Below are positions 26,501 to 38,779 of a DNA stretch of 64,000 bases, piece by piece. The translations under genes and the position numbers were made by a program. Position 1 is the stretch's first letter. Every line of letters begins with the position of its first letter. This DNA comes from Paratinospora sagittata (taxonomy: Eukaryota > Streptophyta > Magnoliopsida > Ranunculales > Menispermaceae). Where the stretch lies: positions 28,148,019-28,212,018 of the forward strand of contig CM069608.1 in assembly GCA_035771175.1 (NCBI GenBank), given 5' to 3'. The notes beneath the pieces are model-generated. The model worked only from the letters and a program-made list of their open reading frames with translations. It had not been told where the DNA came from and ran no database searches.

Positions 26501-29500
26501 GTCAGTTAATCACGTTGCCTTAGATGTATACAATGACCTTTGTAGAATTGGCTGATGGTAGCAATGGTCTTCTCTTTTTCAGTTCATTATGCAGATATGC
26601 AGTTTGTAGCCTGAGAGCAAATGCACCTCTCTCTCTCTCTCTCTCTCTCTTTTTATTTTTTTATCTCTTTATTTTTTATTTTTTTCAGGTACTTGCTACC
26701 GGAGTATGTGAATACATGTTCTCTCAAGATAACATATTCTGCACACACAGATCTGAGTGTAAAGTTTCAGAGCCACCGGAGCAGGTATAATTATTTGTGT
26801 GTTTAAATTGCAGTTCTTTGACTTAGTGGTAGGAGGTACCTTGATGCCAGCATGGAATCATCTTTGATAATTGCATATTTTAGTCTGTAATTCTTTGTAG
26901 TTTTTTGCTAAATTTTCTGCCAAAGTCATTTTTATTTGTTATTCATTGCTTGGTTCTTATTGTGGAAATTTCCTTGAACCTATCTATACTTTTGAAGCTT
27001 TGTTAAGTACCACTGTTGTTTTTGCTCATAATGGATGTTATAATTGCTTTTTTACTTCTATTTATACAGGGATTATACTAATCCAAACCTTCCAGTTGCT
27101 CCATCAGCCATAGATGGTGGTGGACAGGTAAGCACTGGCTATTGGTATCTGTTGTTTGGTTATTTACTATTTAAGTGGAAATCTAACTTGCTGAAGTATC
27201 TGTCACTATAGAATACAGGCAGTGGATTGAGATAATTTTGGTAATGGTATGGCAATGTTGCCATCCTTCTAAATATATTCTTTCATTCTTTGGAAATCCA
27301 GTAGATGAAACATTAAGAACAGTCTTAAGCATTGCTATCGAATGATGGCGACATTAATGCAATAAAAGACATGTTTGCCATGATTTGTGCAACAGTGGGT
27401 TGTTTCCACCAGTTGTCCTAGTTTTATGTGTTGCAGTTTATTTCTTGTAAAAACTGAGCATTTGTCACTTGTGCAGTTTGTTGTGGGTCTTGATGGGAGA
27501 AAACAAGAACAAGAGAGTAATGTGCTTCTAGCATCTATTGAAAATATGCAGTACCCTGTGAATGTGGATATTTTACAAACGGTATATGCCAGTTGTTCTT
27601 TGAAGTGGCCTGCTTGCTGATTTGAGGTTGCTTTATTATCACAACATTTACTTTGTTTTCTTTGGGGCCAGGTCTTTTCTGCTTTTGGACCAGTTCAGAA
27701 AATTGCAATGTTTGAGAAAAATGCAGGGTGGCATGCATTAATTCAGTACCCAGGTAAACCTTATATTTGAGACCTTCAAGTTTTAAACCAATGAATTGCT
27801 TGTGTACCAATTCTATATTTTGATCTGTTCACCATTCCATGCTCTTTGAGTAAAATTACTTTGTAAAACTCCTAACATGTATGATCAGCGTTTAGTTACC
27901 TTATAACAAATTAGCTTCAGATTCAGATTCAGAGACTTGGCCCTGTAGCTTAGCTGCTTCTTCGTTGAAACTTGTTCCGTATTGGGTGGCAGGAATTGCA
28001 CAATTATTTGTGCTTTTTCTATTATGAACAAGTGATTTCTTCCAACATTGTAAAAGTTTATGAATATCAGATTATCAGTTAGGTGTCAATTCTCTTTAAG
28101 TGACCGTGAATTAGACATAGATGAATGAGCTTACAGGTTTCCAACACTGGGAGCTCCCTTTAATTATGCCTCAAATAATTTTCTAGTGACAGAAATAATA
28201 AGGAATCAATGCAAATATAAACAGCCTGGAAAATTGGGGAGCTGACATAATATGTTGCTTATATCTTACTGAGATTCTGTTGTCTCAATTTCAAGGTTTC
28301 AATGACTAACAACCTTAAAATTAAGCGATGATGCGATAAATTTCAATTTGCAAGTGTACGAATATCGAGTTATAATATATACCGGTGAATACCGGGTTAT
28401 CGTTCTCAAGGATTAGCAAAACTATCTTTTAATGCCCGAAATTATAGTTTTATCTAGATGAAGAATATTTGATGAATTGAATACTAAAAAGTAAAATCAG
28501 CAAGAATTAGAACTAAACAATGTAAATTAGATAGAAATTAGAAATCAATGATTAAAGACACTAGAGGATTAATATCTTTATGTCTTCGCTTATGTTTTTC
28601 AAAAAGTCATGTAAATGATTAATTCATGGATTTATAAATCATGAATCTAATTCAATTAAACCCCTCTTCCAAGTGATAGTTCAATTATCTATGCTCAACA
28701 CATTAATTCCCTTTTCCAAGTGACAAACCAATGAATTAAACATGGATTAAGATTTGGGACCCATTTTTGAATGATTTCCAAGGCATTGTAGGTTTCCCAA
28801 CACGATACAATAACCCTAGGTTGCAATTTTCCCAATCCAATTCAATATCCCCTTTTCCAAGTGATAGATATCAAATCTAAGGTCATCCAAAATGTGGCCA
28901 GCAATTTGAAAGCATTAAGAGTTAGAAATTGCAAATAAACCCACATTATCAACCAAGAACATGCAAAGAATAATCAAACCATAAGATCCAACATAGATCA
29001 ATTAAACCTCTAGATCAAATGTTTAGCTCATATTCAAATACATGAGTACAAGAGAGATATTCAAAGAAGAAATCATAAAACACAAGTTCTAATTGAAATA
29101 AAAGTAGAGAAAACCCCCTTCTTCTTCAAGCTTGAACCTGCAACTCTTCATTTCTTGTCTTCTTCTCTTGCCTCCTTTCTTCTACCCTAACCCTAATTAG
29201 TTGTTATCTAATTCTTTTAGAATGAAAAGATCCTCCTTTAATACAACCCTAAAACGATATATATACCTTCCATGGGTGAAAAGACAAAAGGGCGTCAAAA
29301 AACACACAAATTCGCAAATTTTCAGCTTGCGGCGCTGCGGTGCCCAGAATAGTAAACCCAACCGATTTTTTGTGTAGGGCGGCGGCGCTTAAGAGCCAGT
29401 GCCGCGACGCTCAGAGAGAATATTTGTTTTTGGGATCTTTGGGACTTAGCCAAATTTTCCATCCTCTCCTGAAGGCTTTCTACTTGGTGTTTCTTCCTTG

Positions 29501-32500
29501 CTCCATGTATTTCTTCATCCAAGCTAACTTTCCTATCAAAATACCTACAAAACTAAACCAAAATGTGTAAGTAACATACTTATCCGATCAATTATTCAAA
29601 TCTAATTCTATTTAAACCAAAACTAAACGAAAAACATTGAGAAATGCATCAATGTAACAAACTAAACAATTAACCAAAAGTTATTATAAACATGTAATAT
29701 AAATGCAATAATGTTCCTAACATGCCTACAAAATGCACCTAAAAACACCTCTAAAATGTGACTAATCAAATACCCCCAAACTTAGGATTTTGATCGTCCC
29801 GAGCAAAGGGAAAAAATATCAAAATAAAAGTAAAACAAAACAGATCAAGAGAAGACAAAACCTACCACCCCACCTAAGAATCACATTCAAGCTCAACTAG
29901 AAACTCAATTTCGACCCCTACTCCATAGTGCAATGGCCTCAAAAATTACAATGACAAGACATTCACGTTTTGGAAAGTTTCAAGAGTAGAATGATATCTA
30001 GAATTTCAACCTACAAGACATGCCTTCTTTTCCATCTTAGTTGACAAACAAGCATACAATTCAAACACATGACCACTCATAAATCATATAGACCATGCAA
30101 GCAAGATAGAAAAATGATCTCAATGAAACAAAACAGGACTTCATATACTTGATTTTCACTCTTCTCTCCACTAATGTAGGTTTCACACCAATCAAGATCA
30201 ACAGGTCTTTACATAGCTTGTAATGTAAGGCTAGGGCTAAGGGTATGTCAAAGTGGATAAAATGAAGCGTAATATACCTAAAACATCTTTGTTACATCAA
30301 CCAATTTGCACACATCCCAGACCTTACACATGAACCAAAACAAAACAATTCATTCAAAGACATGATTTTTCACATTTTTGTGCTCATTACCCCAAAAACA
30401 CACCCCCAAACTTGTTCATTTAACACATTGATGAAGAAAAGTTGTTTCTCTTTTCTTTTTCTTTTCTTTTCATTTTCTCATTCTTCATCTTTTTTTTTTT
30501 TCAAACCATAGGAACAACTCATTTTGAACCCCTTCTTATCACCTTCACATGACATTCACATCCATAGCCCATTTTTACATACATTCCCATGTAAAATAAC
30601 CCAACCCTCCTTTACAACAAATTTTTCAAAGTGATAAGGGTGCAAGGGTGAAAACAAGGGAAAAACAATTAATGGCCTTGGCTTCTAATGTTAGGTGACA
30701 AAGAAACAAGATCAAAGGCTCAAAATCGGATGACTAGGGGCAATATATAATTGTGTAGGCTTTATGGCTCAAACTATCCAAAAATGGCCTAAATCATGTT
30801 TTTCATGGTGTGATTCCTAGGATTTCGCCTCAAGAAGAGATCAAACAAGTTTTAGAGTCAAGTTTTAAAAGAAAAAAAAAATGGGATCAAAAGAGTGCTT
30901 ACTTCCACAATCTCAATTCAAACATAGAAGTGACATTCATGATCATGATTACATACTCAAAAGCGAACAAAGATTTCAAATAAACATGGCATGTAGATCA
31001 AGCACATAGACACAAGAATACTCTCTACATTCTCCTATAGTTCCTGCCTCACCAAAGCTCTCTCATCACAGGCCCACCATAAGTAAATCTAGTCAAGTTC
31101 AAAGTTGTACAAGAATGTGATTATCTAACCTAATCTAATCTAATATAATACATGCTTACTAACAAGACAACTATTCACGCCAAGATAAAAAGAACAAAAT
31201 TTTCAAACTCACCCCCCCAAACTTTAACACAACATTGTCCTCAATGATGAATGATATAAGTAAATATAACGGACATAGAACAATAAATGAGAGGATGGAA
31301 AGAAAACTCCCATACGAGGCTTCACTCCTCCTCGTGATCATCCTCCTCATAAGATTCGTCCTTATCAGATTCGTCCTTATCAGAGGAAGTATTCTCCTGG
31401 AATTGTGGCTGTGGTGGAAATTGAACCGCATTGGGACCCGCATTTATGCCGTAGGAATTGGACATTTGCACTAGAGATGAATTGAACTCAATGGAGTAAT
31501 TTATATATTGATTCATACGCTGACGCTGTTTTTTCATCTCGTTCTCAAGTCCCATGATTCGATCAGACATTGACAATGCTTGTGCACGAGGACGTCGAGA
31601 AGAAGAAGTACCCGAGGGATCTCGTCATCAATGGTTGGAGTCTTATACCACACTATGTTTCCAGAGTCAATAGCCAATCTAGGGCGACTAATTTCCTCAT
31701 CTGCACTCCAAGTCACCCCCGCATTTTGACACAAGGCAATTATCAAGGATGGGTGAGTGAGCCCTCCAGTGGTAGCAGGCTTGATACTGTAAATGATGGA
31801 GTCTTGAATAACCTTCCCCATGTCGATAGATTTGCCGGAAACAATAGCAAAAGCACGGCGCGATCCTTTGTTATATTAGATTTGTGATCCCCCGTCATCA
31901 TTTTGGCACTTAGAAAGTTTAGCCATGCCTTGCCAAGACTGTCCAATCCACTCTTTGGAATCGAAACTGGAACTCCCTTTGCAATTTTCCACTCAGACCC
32001 TAGACTGCATAGAGTGGTGATAATCTCTTATGTATTAATCCCTTGATCACAATATTTGGATTACCCGTCATCATCTATGTTAGGAAGCCCATAAAAAGCA
32101 TTAATGGTTGCTCGGTCAAATGAGACTATCTTGCCTCGCACATATACCTAGCACCCATTTCTCTCCTTGGCATTGGCATAAAATTCTCTTACAATTGAGA
32201 TTACTACTGCGTTAGGTTGCCTAACGAATTGTTGCCAATTTCTTGCTTCTACCATGCGAGCCAACTGTGGGTTGTTGACACGATTCACAGTCAAACCTCT
32301 TTCTTTTTTCAGGCTCCTCACCACAGAGTTATAGAAATGTTGAGAAGTTGCATCACTTACAAAGCGGCTCATCATAAGATTGGGAAGACGAACCCCGAAA
32401 TCTTTTTGGTGCCATGCCACAATTTTTAGGTTCCAATACTAAGCAAGGGATTTCAATAATTCAGCACAACACCACTAATTACACCACATGATTCCACAAT

Positions 32501-35500
32501 GCACACTACACAAAAGGAACTGCCCAGAAACTGAAACAAGTAATTTCTCTTCCAATTTCTTCAAGAGCAACTCAATCACGACAATCACCATCACACAAAT
32601 ATACAAAACCCAACAATCCCCAACATTTTCACCAACACCCAAAACGTTCCCATTACACTTCAAATCACAACCGTTGCATCAACTTTCACCAACAAGAAGC
32701 TATGATTTTCAATGATCATGAAGTCTTTCCAAAAATGATGATTGTATTGCAAGGAAACTCAAGAAAATCATAAGAACTACTTACAATGAGATAGATTTGC
32801 AAAAACCCCAAACCTTGGTGATGCCCTAGCTCGACCAGTATCGTGCTTCTTCTCTTCCAAAAATGGGTTGAAATGATGATGAGGAGGTTGAAGATGGAGA
32901 GAAAATGAGAGAGATTGAAGATTTATGGCAAGATGGTTGAGTGGAGAGGAAGGAAGGATGAAGGAAACGAAAGAGAGAATGTTGCTCTCTGAAAAAAAAA
33001 TCGCCCCCTTTTATTTTTATTTTTTTTAGATCCTTATGTAGCGTCGCAGCGCTCAAAACAAAAAATTTCCTCGCTTCTCTTTTTTTTTTTTTTTTTTTTT
33101 ATTTGACCTGAAAAAGAAATAAAAACTTGTTAGTTGATGAATAACAGAAAATGCAATTGCTATACTATAATGACTAAAATAAAACACAAAACAAAAACAA
33201 AAAACAAAAGAAAAACGGTTGGGATGCCTCCCAACAAGCGCTTTGTTTATAGTCATTAGCTTGACTGTCTCTTTTCTCGCTCATGGTGGTTGATGAAGGG
33301 GTAGCTTCTCTTTGCTTGGATCAAATGCTCCATAGTAGTGCTTCACCCTTTACCCATTCACTTGAAACATCCGTCCATCATCTTGGCTTTGTAGCTCTAC
33401 CGCTCCACAGGGAAAAACTTTTGTGACAAGAAATGGCCCGGACCATCTAGATTTTAACTTTCCTGGAAAGAGTCTTAGTCTTGAATTGTAGAGGAGAACT
33501 TGTTGACCCGGAAGAAATTCTTTCTTCAAGATATGCTTGTCATGCCAACCCTTGGTTCTCTCCTTGTAGATCTTAGCATTCTAAAAAGGCATCTTGTCTA
33601 AACTCTTCCATTTCATTGAGTTGAAGTAACCTTTACTCGCCACAAGCCTTCATATCAAAATTCAATTTCCTTATTGCCCAATAAGCTCGATGCTCCAACT
33701 CACATGGTAAATGACAAGACTTGCCAAAGACAAGTCTATAAGGAGACATTCCAATGGGTATTTTGTAGGCGGTGCAGTATGCCCATAAAGCATCATCAAG
33801 CTTCAATGCCCAATCTTTCCTATTAGTGCTCATAGTCTTCTCCAAAATTCGTTTCACTTCCCGGTTGGAGACCTTGGCTTGCCCATTAGACTGTGGATGA
33901 TAGGCCAAAGCGACCTTATGTTTCACTCCATACTTGGAAAGTAGAGCCTTGAAAAGCTTGTTGCAAAAATGGGAGCCTTCATCACTTATGAGAGCTCTTG
34001 GAGTACCAAATCTTGTGAAAATATCTTATGAAGGAATTTCAATACAACTCGGGCATCATTTGTGGTAGTAGCAACAGCTTCAACCCACTTTGACACATAA
34101 TCAACCGCCAGCAAAATATATAACTTGCCATTGGAGGATGGGAATGGTCCCATGAAATCAATGCCCCACACATCAAATAACTCAACCTCAACAAAAGTCT
34201 TCATGGGCATTTCATCATGTTTGGAAATATTTCCTTGTCTTTGGCACTGATCACGTGACTTCACAAACACATAACTATCCTTGAACAAGGTTGGCCAATA
34301 AAGCCCACATTGCAAGACTTTGTAAGCTGTTCTTTGGTGATAATAAGCCTTTCTTATGGACAGAACTGATATACAAAAAAAAATAAAAAATGCTGTAGTT
34401 AAGAAGGTCAGACTGTTGGGGGAAAATAATATTTTCCTGGCAACATATCATTTTCTTATGATCAAAGATGAAATCAAGCACTCTTATGAAACCAACAAAG
34501 AAACCTTATGAGATGTGCAATTCTTATAAAAAATAAGAAGATTAAAAAAAAAAAAAAACTTTTCTGTGGGAAAACATTATTTCCCCTGGTTCTAAATGTT
34601 TTTATACGATTGACCAACTATTTAGTCTTCAGAAGCGAGCAAGAATATCTTACTCCTTTGTCCATGTTTCTGTATGTGCTTAGTTGAGTTTCCATCCCAA
34701 CTTCTTTTGCTGATATAGTTGTAGGTTTCTCTCTGTGCTAGGTTGGGAAAGTGAAAGACTAATTGAAATTGAACTTCCATCCTACCATGAGCTATGATCT
34801 CCATGCTCATGCATATGCACACCTTTGACATAACACAAGAAAGGAGAAGATGATTATTATATACAGCTTTGAGGTCATTGTTCTTGTTGGATTGCTTACT
34901 TGCCGAACAAACCTTTATGCTGTTTTACCTTGGTGTAAAGGTGTTCTAAGGAAAACCTCTCCTATTAGATCTAGACCGAATTGCTTTTTATCCTAAGAAA
35001 GCCTTTGCTATTTTCATTTGTTTCTTTCTCCTTGGTTTCTTATTATTTAGTTTTCATCATTTTTTCTTTAATTTTTTAATTGCCTAATAAATTGAGTTTC
35101 CAAATTCTGGAGGCATCTCGATTTATTATACATATTTCGAGTTTATTCATTTCAACTACAGTATGTTTTCATTGAATTTATGCATTTGTCCCCTTTGAGT
35201 TAAAGGAAAATTTGGAAAAAGTATATTAATCATCTCAATTGCATTTGATGTCATCCCGTTGCAGATGTTCAAACGGCTGTTATTGCCAAGGAATCCTTGG
35301 AAGGACACTGTATCTATGATGGGGGATTTTGCAAGCTTCACCTATCACATTCCCGTCACACTGATCTGAGTGTAAAGGTAACACTACAACTGATAAATGA
35401 TCTAGTTATGATTGTTTTATTCTACCCAATACACAAGCCAATTTTGGAAATCTAATTAAGGAGTTGGCCGTGTGTGTATTCCATTGTAAGTTATAATAAG

Positions 35501-36124
35501 AACATGATTGTGTATTTTTATTTATGATATATATATATATATATATTTAGATTGTTGTTTCTAAAAAAAAATAATAAGAACATGATCTAAGAGTGTGATT
35601 GCTGCTTTTTTGCACTGTTCGTGGTTTCATATTCCATGATGGATCATGAAAATGCATAATTTCAATACTATTTCAGATTTTTGACTAAAATTCCTTTCCA
35701 CGTCTGATCAGAGACTGTACATATGATCAGCTCATGCTTATGCATGATTTTTTTTTTTTTTTTTCAGGTGAACAATGACCGGAGCAGAGACTACACAATC
35801 CCTAATACCACCATGTTAAATACCCAACCCTCAATTCTTGGGCAACAACCGGTTCCTATGCTCGGTCCTGCTGCTCCCTTATATGGTGCAGCCCAGTTTG
35901 CACCAGTGGCCCAAACCACCGCCATGGCACCACAACCGGTCATTGGATGGGGGATGAATACTGCAGCAGTGCCTCAAACTATACCTCACCAATTCCCTAA
36001 TAACACATACATGCTACATGGAGCAACACCACCACATCCTGAGATGGGACCTGGAATGATTCATTTTCATAGCCAAAGTGGTCAACCACCTGTAAGACCC
36101 ATGCCGCCACCCTATGGTCATTGA
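14531..36124 (+). CDS. PTB: Polypyrimidine tract-binding protein, plant PTB1/PTB2 type (10 coding exons)
   Basis: This is an RNA-binding splicing regulator of nucleus and cytoplasm that binds CU-rich pre-mRNA. Exons: 14531-14716, 14804-15013, 25190-25252, 25353-25426, 26689-26784, 27070-27127, 27477-27581, 27672-27753, 35265-35377, 35768-36124. All have GT/AG borders, all phases join, and the sum is 1344 nt (447 residues plus stop). The protein starts [23 protein letters not shown]1 spans about 16-95, RRM2 about 110-205 ([16 protein letters not shown]) and RRM3 about 240-330 ([16 protein letters not shown]). A Pro/Gln/Met-rich tail ends MPPPYGH. An in-frame ATG 9 bp upstream (14522) is less like the family start. 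The family usually has SYSRHTDL after RRM3; here it reads SHSRHTDL. The 3' UTR probably runs to about 36.5 kb, but no clear poly(A) signal decides this. Introns 2 and 8 are swollen by transposons in an otherwise intact gene. Confidence 0.95.
15161..15330 (+). promoter_or_regulatory. Candidate cassette exon plus pyrimidine-rich tract in PTB intron 2
   Basis: Positions 15161-15214 are bounded by GGATCAGCAG and a GTGTGT donor. They are open in the frame entering from exon 2 (18 codons). A nearer acceptor at 15191 would give a 23-nt exon and a frameshift. Directly after, 15221-15328 is almost pure C/T with many TCTT, CTCTCT and TTCC runs, the kind of site PTB binds. Plant PTB1/PTB2-type genes are known to control themselves by alternative splicing coupled to mRNA decay; that this is the site is inference. 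Confidence 0.4.
16273..18142. mobile_element. Inverted pair of LTR fragments (family D) in PTB intron 2
   Basis: The left arm 16273-16935 and the right arm about 17510-18142 are inverted copies. The right arm ends GTCAGGATGTCACA, so each copy begins TGTGACATCC or a variant. Shared landmarks are GTGGGCCCCA, the run TAGACAGTTCAAGAAGTGAA, and TTGCCTATAAAAGA, a TATA-like box. The arms are separated by unique LTR-like sequence and a SINE. The similar minus- and plus-strand ORFs over the arms reflect this repeat, not a gene. They are probably partial solo LTRs of one family that landed in opposite directions. Confidence 0.7.
16937..17151 (+). mobile_element. tRNA-derived SINE with 13-bp target-site duplication
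   Basis: The body 16950-17138 has an A-box-like GGTTCAGTGGTTGGGGGC, a B-box-like GAGTTCGAATCGAGACTC and a 3' run of about 21 A. The 13-bp repeat ATTATATTCTTGA flanks it at 16937-16949 and 17139-17151. It lies between the arms of the inverted LTR pair in PTB intron 2, in the sense direction of the gene. Confidence 0.9.
18240..18780 (-). pseudogene. LINE reverse transcriptase C-terminus, remnant
   Basis: The minus-strand ORF 18629-18309 matches the C-terminal part of plant LINE ORF2 proteins: a form of [17 protein letters not shown], then MLRWICG, then [19 protein letters not shown], then GRGRP. Weaker traces upstream ([16 protein letters not shown]) reach about 18780 and a short tail reaches about 18240. 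It is 5'-truncated, antisense within PTB intron 2, and dead. Confidence 0.75.
18790..23200. other. PTB intron 2, sequence without genes
   Basis: Low-GC intronic DNA. The region 20216-20410 (TAGGGGTTGTGCGCAGGTTGG at its left, repeated ACCCAACC-type motifs) looks like a decayed hAT-type MITE without a clear right end. The region 21170-21680 has loose repeats of a GTCTTACTCAACA-type motif in both orientations. No coding gene is supported. Confidence 0.4.
23220..23710. mobile_element. hAT-type MITE with 8-bp target-site duplication
   Basis: The 491-bp unit starts TAGGGGTGTTCATGGG and ends CCCCCCTA. It is flanked by the perfect 8-bp repeat CTTCCTTG at 23212-23219 and 23711-23718. The interior is rich in GGGTTGGGTT and its complement and has no transposase. 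TAGGGGTG ends and an 8-bp duplication are typical of non-autonomous hAT elements. Confidence 0.9.
25509..26384. mobile_element. Probable MITE in PTB intron 4
   Basis: The 10-bp repeat AAGGCAACAA flanks it at 25499-25508 and 26385-26394. The ends are weakly inverted (AAGGATCGAAAATTCG on the left, GGAATTTTTTAACC on the right) and the interior is AT-rich with AATTTCGG-type motifs near both ends. A 9-10 bp duplication would fit a Mutator-type element, but the inverted ends are too poor to be sure. Confidence 0.5.
26627..26688 (+). promoter_or_regulatory. CT-repeat before the acceptor of PTB coding exon 5
   Basis: A (CT)12 run at 26627-26650 followed by T-rich DNA precedes the CAG acceptor at 26686-26688. 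CUCUCU is a classic PTB binding motif, so the protein could bind near an acceptor of its own transcript. It may equally be a simple microsatellite. Confidence 0.4.
28329..29768 (-). mobile_element. 3' LTR of the Athila-like element
   Basis: This 1440-bp unit reads TGATGCGATAAATTTC at its left end and ACTAATCA at its right end (minus strand: TGATTAGT...CGCATCA). Just outside, CCCCCAAACTTAGG at 29772-29785 is the complement of a polypurine tract CCTAAGTTTGGGGG, as expected before a 3' LTR. Similar CCCCCAAACTT tracts occur at about 30402 and 31213. Confidence 0.75.
31322..32420 (-). pseudogene. Env-like ORF region of the Athila-like element
   Basis: The minus-strand ORF 32420-32148 has [22 protein letters not shown] and [10 protein letters not shown]. 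These fit the domain often called plant transposon protein found in the extra ORF of Athila-type elements. It continues past a TAG in the same frame ([20 protein letters not shown]). Then come 31946-31743, 31821-31534 ([12 protein letters not shown]) and 31576-31322 with an acidic tail, in shifted frames. It is inactive, and no envelope function can be shown. Confidence 0.65.
33250..34345 (-). pseudogene. Athila-like integrase and pol C-terminus (broken)
   Basis: Minus strand 34315-33986 gives [15 protein letters not shown], a CQRQGNIS zinc-type remnant and [17 protein letters not shown], with the first catalytic Asp. After a frameshift near 34000, 33926-33633 gives [19 protein letters not shown] with the catalytic Glu region and [13 protein letters not shown]. 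Reading further to about 33250 in mixed frames gives [15 protein letters not shown] and KSRWSGPF, the usual pol end. It lies antisense to the PTB gene. Confidence 0.8.
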
Positions 36125-36499
36125 CATAATACAGCACAAACTAGGGTACTGAAAAATTGTAAACATGGTTTTTATTTTTATAGTCATGTTCCAGAGTATT
36201 ATCATTTCATTTCCAGTGTAAAATGTAAATGTTTGGAAAATTTTAATCCCAATCAATGGCGGAGTCTGCTAGGGGATTCTTCATATTGCAGGTGTAATCG
36301 AAGCAGCGCCTCCCATGGATGGGAACTCAGGGATTTTCTGAAATGTCATGGTTGGATTGGATTCACTACAGGGTCATCAGGAAAAGAGAGGTGCCAACTA
36401 ACCTTGAATACAATAGGAGCTACTCCATCCTGTCAATTTAATCAGGCTAGATGTTCAATAGAAAGATAGTACCTTTACTGTAGTTTAGTTTTGTGTATT

Positions 36500-37508
36500 T
36501 AGAAAGTCATTTTTCTTTTGCTTGTGCTCATGTGTTGATCAAAAATTTATATTGCTTTCCTGTAAAGTATAAAAGTCAGGAACATGCTATTTCTACTGGA
36601 TGCAAAATTTTGATTGCTGGGCCTTTTTTTCGAAAAGTAATTTTAAATTTTGAATTAATTAAGGCACACTATGGAAGTTATAAAAGCTTCCTATTTTTTT
36701 GGCAATAGAATCTGCGGAACTTTTAAAATTTCAAATCATACTAAGCTGGAGTTTGTTGTGCGCTACTTTTGTTATAAAATTTTAAATTACTAATATTTTT
36801 TAATATATAACTATTAAATAAATTTATATAAAAAGTATATTTATGGGTAATTTGGTAATAAAGTGCTAAAAGGTTTTTGTTGTAATGTTAATAAGTATAA
36901 GATTAATTTGAAGAATCATTCTTTGTCATTTATAGTCAAATTTTTTTAAGTAACTTTTAGCCTCTTTTCATTATTTTCATTAGAAACTTTAACCTCTCTA
37001 TTTATTATTATTATTATTTTTGGTAGCTTTCAGTCTCATTTTATTTACATGTAACGTAGATTAGTGTATATATATATGAATTCCTTTTTAAGATTAGATT
37101 TCGATTCTGGTCTCAATTACACTATTTTCCAGATTTTGAAAAAATGAGCATGTTACACTTAAAAACATCTTCTTTTATTTTATTTTTTTCTTTTGAGGTT
37201 CAATTTTTCATTTGAACGTCATTATAGTAATTTTAGTTTTTGTCCAGAAGATCACCTCCTCCTTAATTTGGGTAAAATTGTCAAAATGCCCATGAGAAAA
37301 GCATGGTGTCCTTATTGAAAACTAGTATAGTCTATTACAAGGAACCCTAAGGTCATCGCTCAAATGTCTAGAGACCTGTTGGGCTCACCTTTTCAAGAAA
37401 AAGGTTTTCAAATTACATATAATATATATAAGGACTACCCAGACCATATTAGATTATATATATTATTAGGGTTATAAAAAAATGTAGCCCACAAATAAAG
37501 TGTCCATA

Positions 37509-37554
<46 letters not shown>

Positions 37555-38280
37555 GTACTTAATTACAGAAAATTAATAAATTTATAATAATTTTAGTGAT
37601 GACCCTTGATAATTGTTATATTAGAGATAATATACCAAACACTGTCTTATTATCAAAAGATAATATTATCTGATTATAATATTTTTTTCATTTTTAAAAT
37701 GCATTCGGTCATCAACTATGAATCATTCTAAGAGACGTATAGGCACAGAAAATGCGTGGACACACAAGTCTCACATTGAAATGGGCAGAGGCCCAATGGG
37801 ATAAAATTCTCACAACTAAAGGCACATAAAACCTAATAACAAGGGTCATAGGCCCTTAACATGATCATGGAGAACTATAATCATGGCTACCCTTATTTAT
37901 TTTGTTAGTAAGGATACTTAGGTAGCTGCTAAATTCACCCACCATTTACTCTTTTTTCACCCACCTAAGTTAGAAAAATAAAAAGACAAAAATGTCCTTA
38001 TATGAATTTACCAAAAAGGATATGATAAAACCACCGGAACCCTCACCTTCTCTTTTCACCCACCCATCCTTCAACTCTCCCACCCTTCCAATATTCAATC
38101 TTATCATTTTTTTTTCATAATTAAATCATATATTTTCATCAATTTATTGTTTGGAAAGCATTTACAAATGTTCAAAATTGTTTTCATTGGTTTGGAAAGC
38201 GTGGGAAGTGGTAAACCCTAAGGTTTTTCTAAGAGCAAGCCATTTGATCGACAATGGAAAGAAAAACAAGTGAAACTGAA
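36500..38280. other. Intergenic DNA downstream of PTB
   Basis: Very AT-rich sequence without a supported gene. An (AT)n microsatellite lies at 37511-37548. Confidence 0.6.
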
Positions 38281-38499
38281 AGTTCTTCAAGCCCTATAGT
38301 ACGTCTATTAGTTTTGTAAACCTTTTTTGTCGAGAAATACCCTTAAATTGAAGAAAATAGAATCGAAAATGGGTTTCCAAATCTATATCCGAGATGGAAG
38401 TATTTATCTAAGACGTTCGGAGCGGATGAAGCTTATCAGCATGAGCTCATCTGTGTTATCCAGAGTAGATGAGCTCTTCTTATTCAAGCTCATCTACTT

Positions 38500-38779
38500 C
38501 CAACTTATTAGAAAGCGACACGTGGCATGCTAACCTAGCAATCATAGCTACTCGCCAAAGATTTTCTCTATAAATATCCCCTTAATCCTCTTATAAAAGG
38601 TATGCTAGTCATTTCTTCTAAAGCTAATGCAAAGTTATTCTTAAAACAATTCGATTTTGACTTAGACATCAGAGAATATTTGGCCGACACCACAGCGATG
38701 TTCCTCACGATAACCTATTTTTCTTTATCTTGTTCTAGATCTAGGTGATTAGCTGTGCTGGTCAAATCTTGTACCAACA
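38500..38779 (+). mobile_element. LTR fragment
   Basis: The order GACACGTGGCATGC, CTATAAATATCCCCTT, CTTATAAAAGG, TGACTTAGACATCAGAG, GGCCGACACCACAGCG and an end in GTACCAACA resembles the right half of plant Gypsy LTRs. It combines a promoter and a TTGACTTAG.CATC.GAG block. The left limit is not clear and no internal region follows at 38780. Confidence 0.45.

Larger units (their letters stand above)
28329..34345 (-). mobile_element. Athila-like Gypsy retrotransposon, 5'-truncated, in PTB intron 8
   Basis: In minus-strand order there is integrase (34315-33633), the chromatin-end part of pol (about 33600-33250), an env-like ORF region (32420-31322), polypurine-like tracts and the 3' LTR (29768-28329). 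Integrase before an extra ORF and LTR fits the env-bearing Athila/Tat group. Sequences expected before integrase (gag, protease, reverse transcriptase, 5' LTR) are missing: similarity stops at about 34345 and PTB intron DNA follows. No target-site duplication could be matched. Frameshifts and stops are frequent. Confidence 0.8.
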
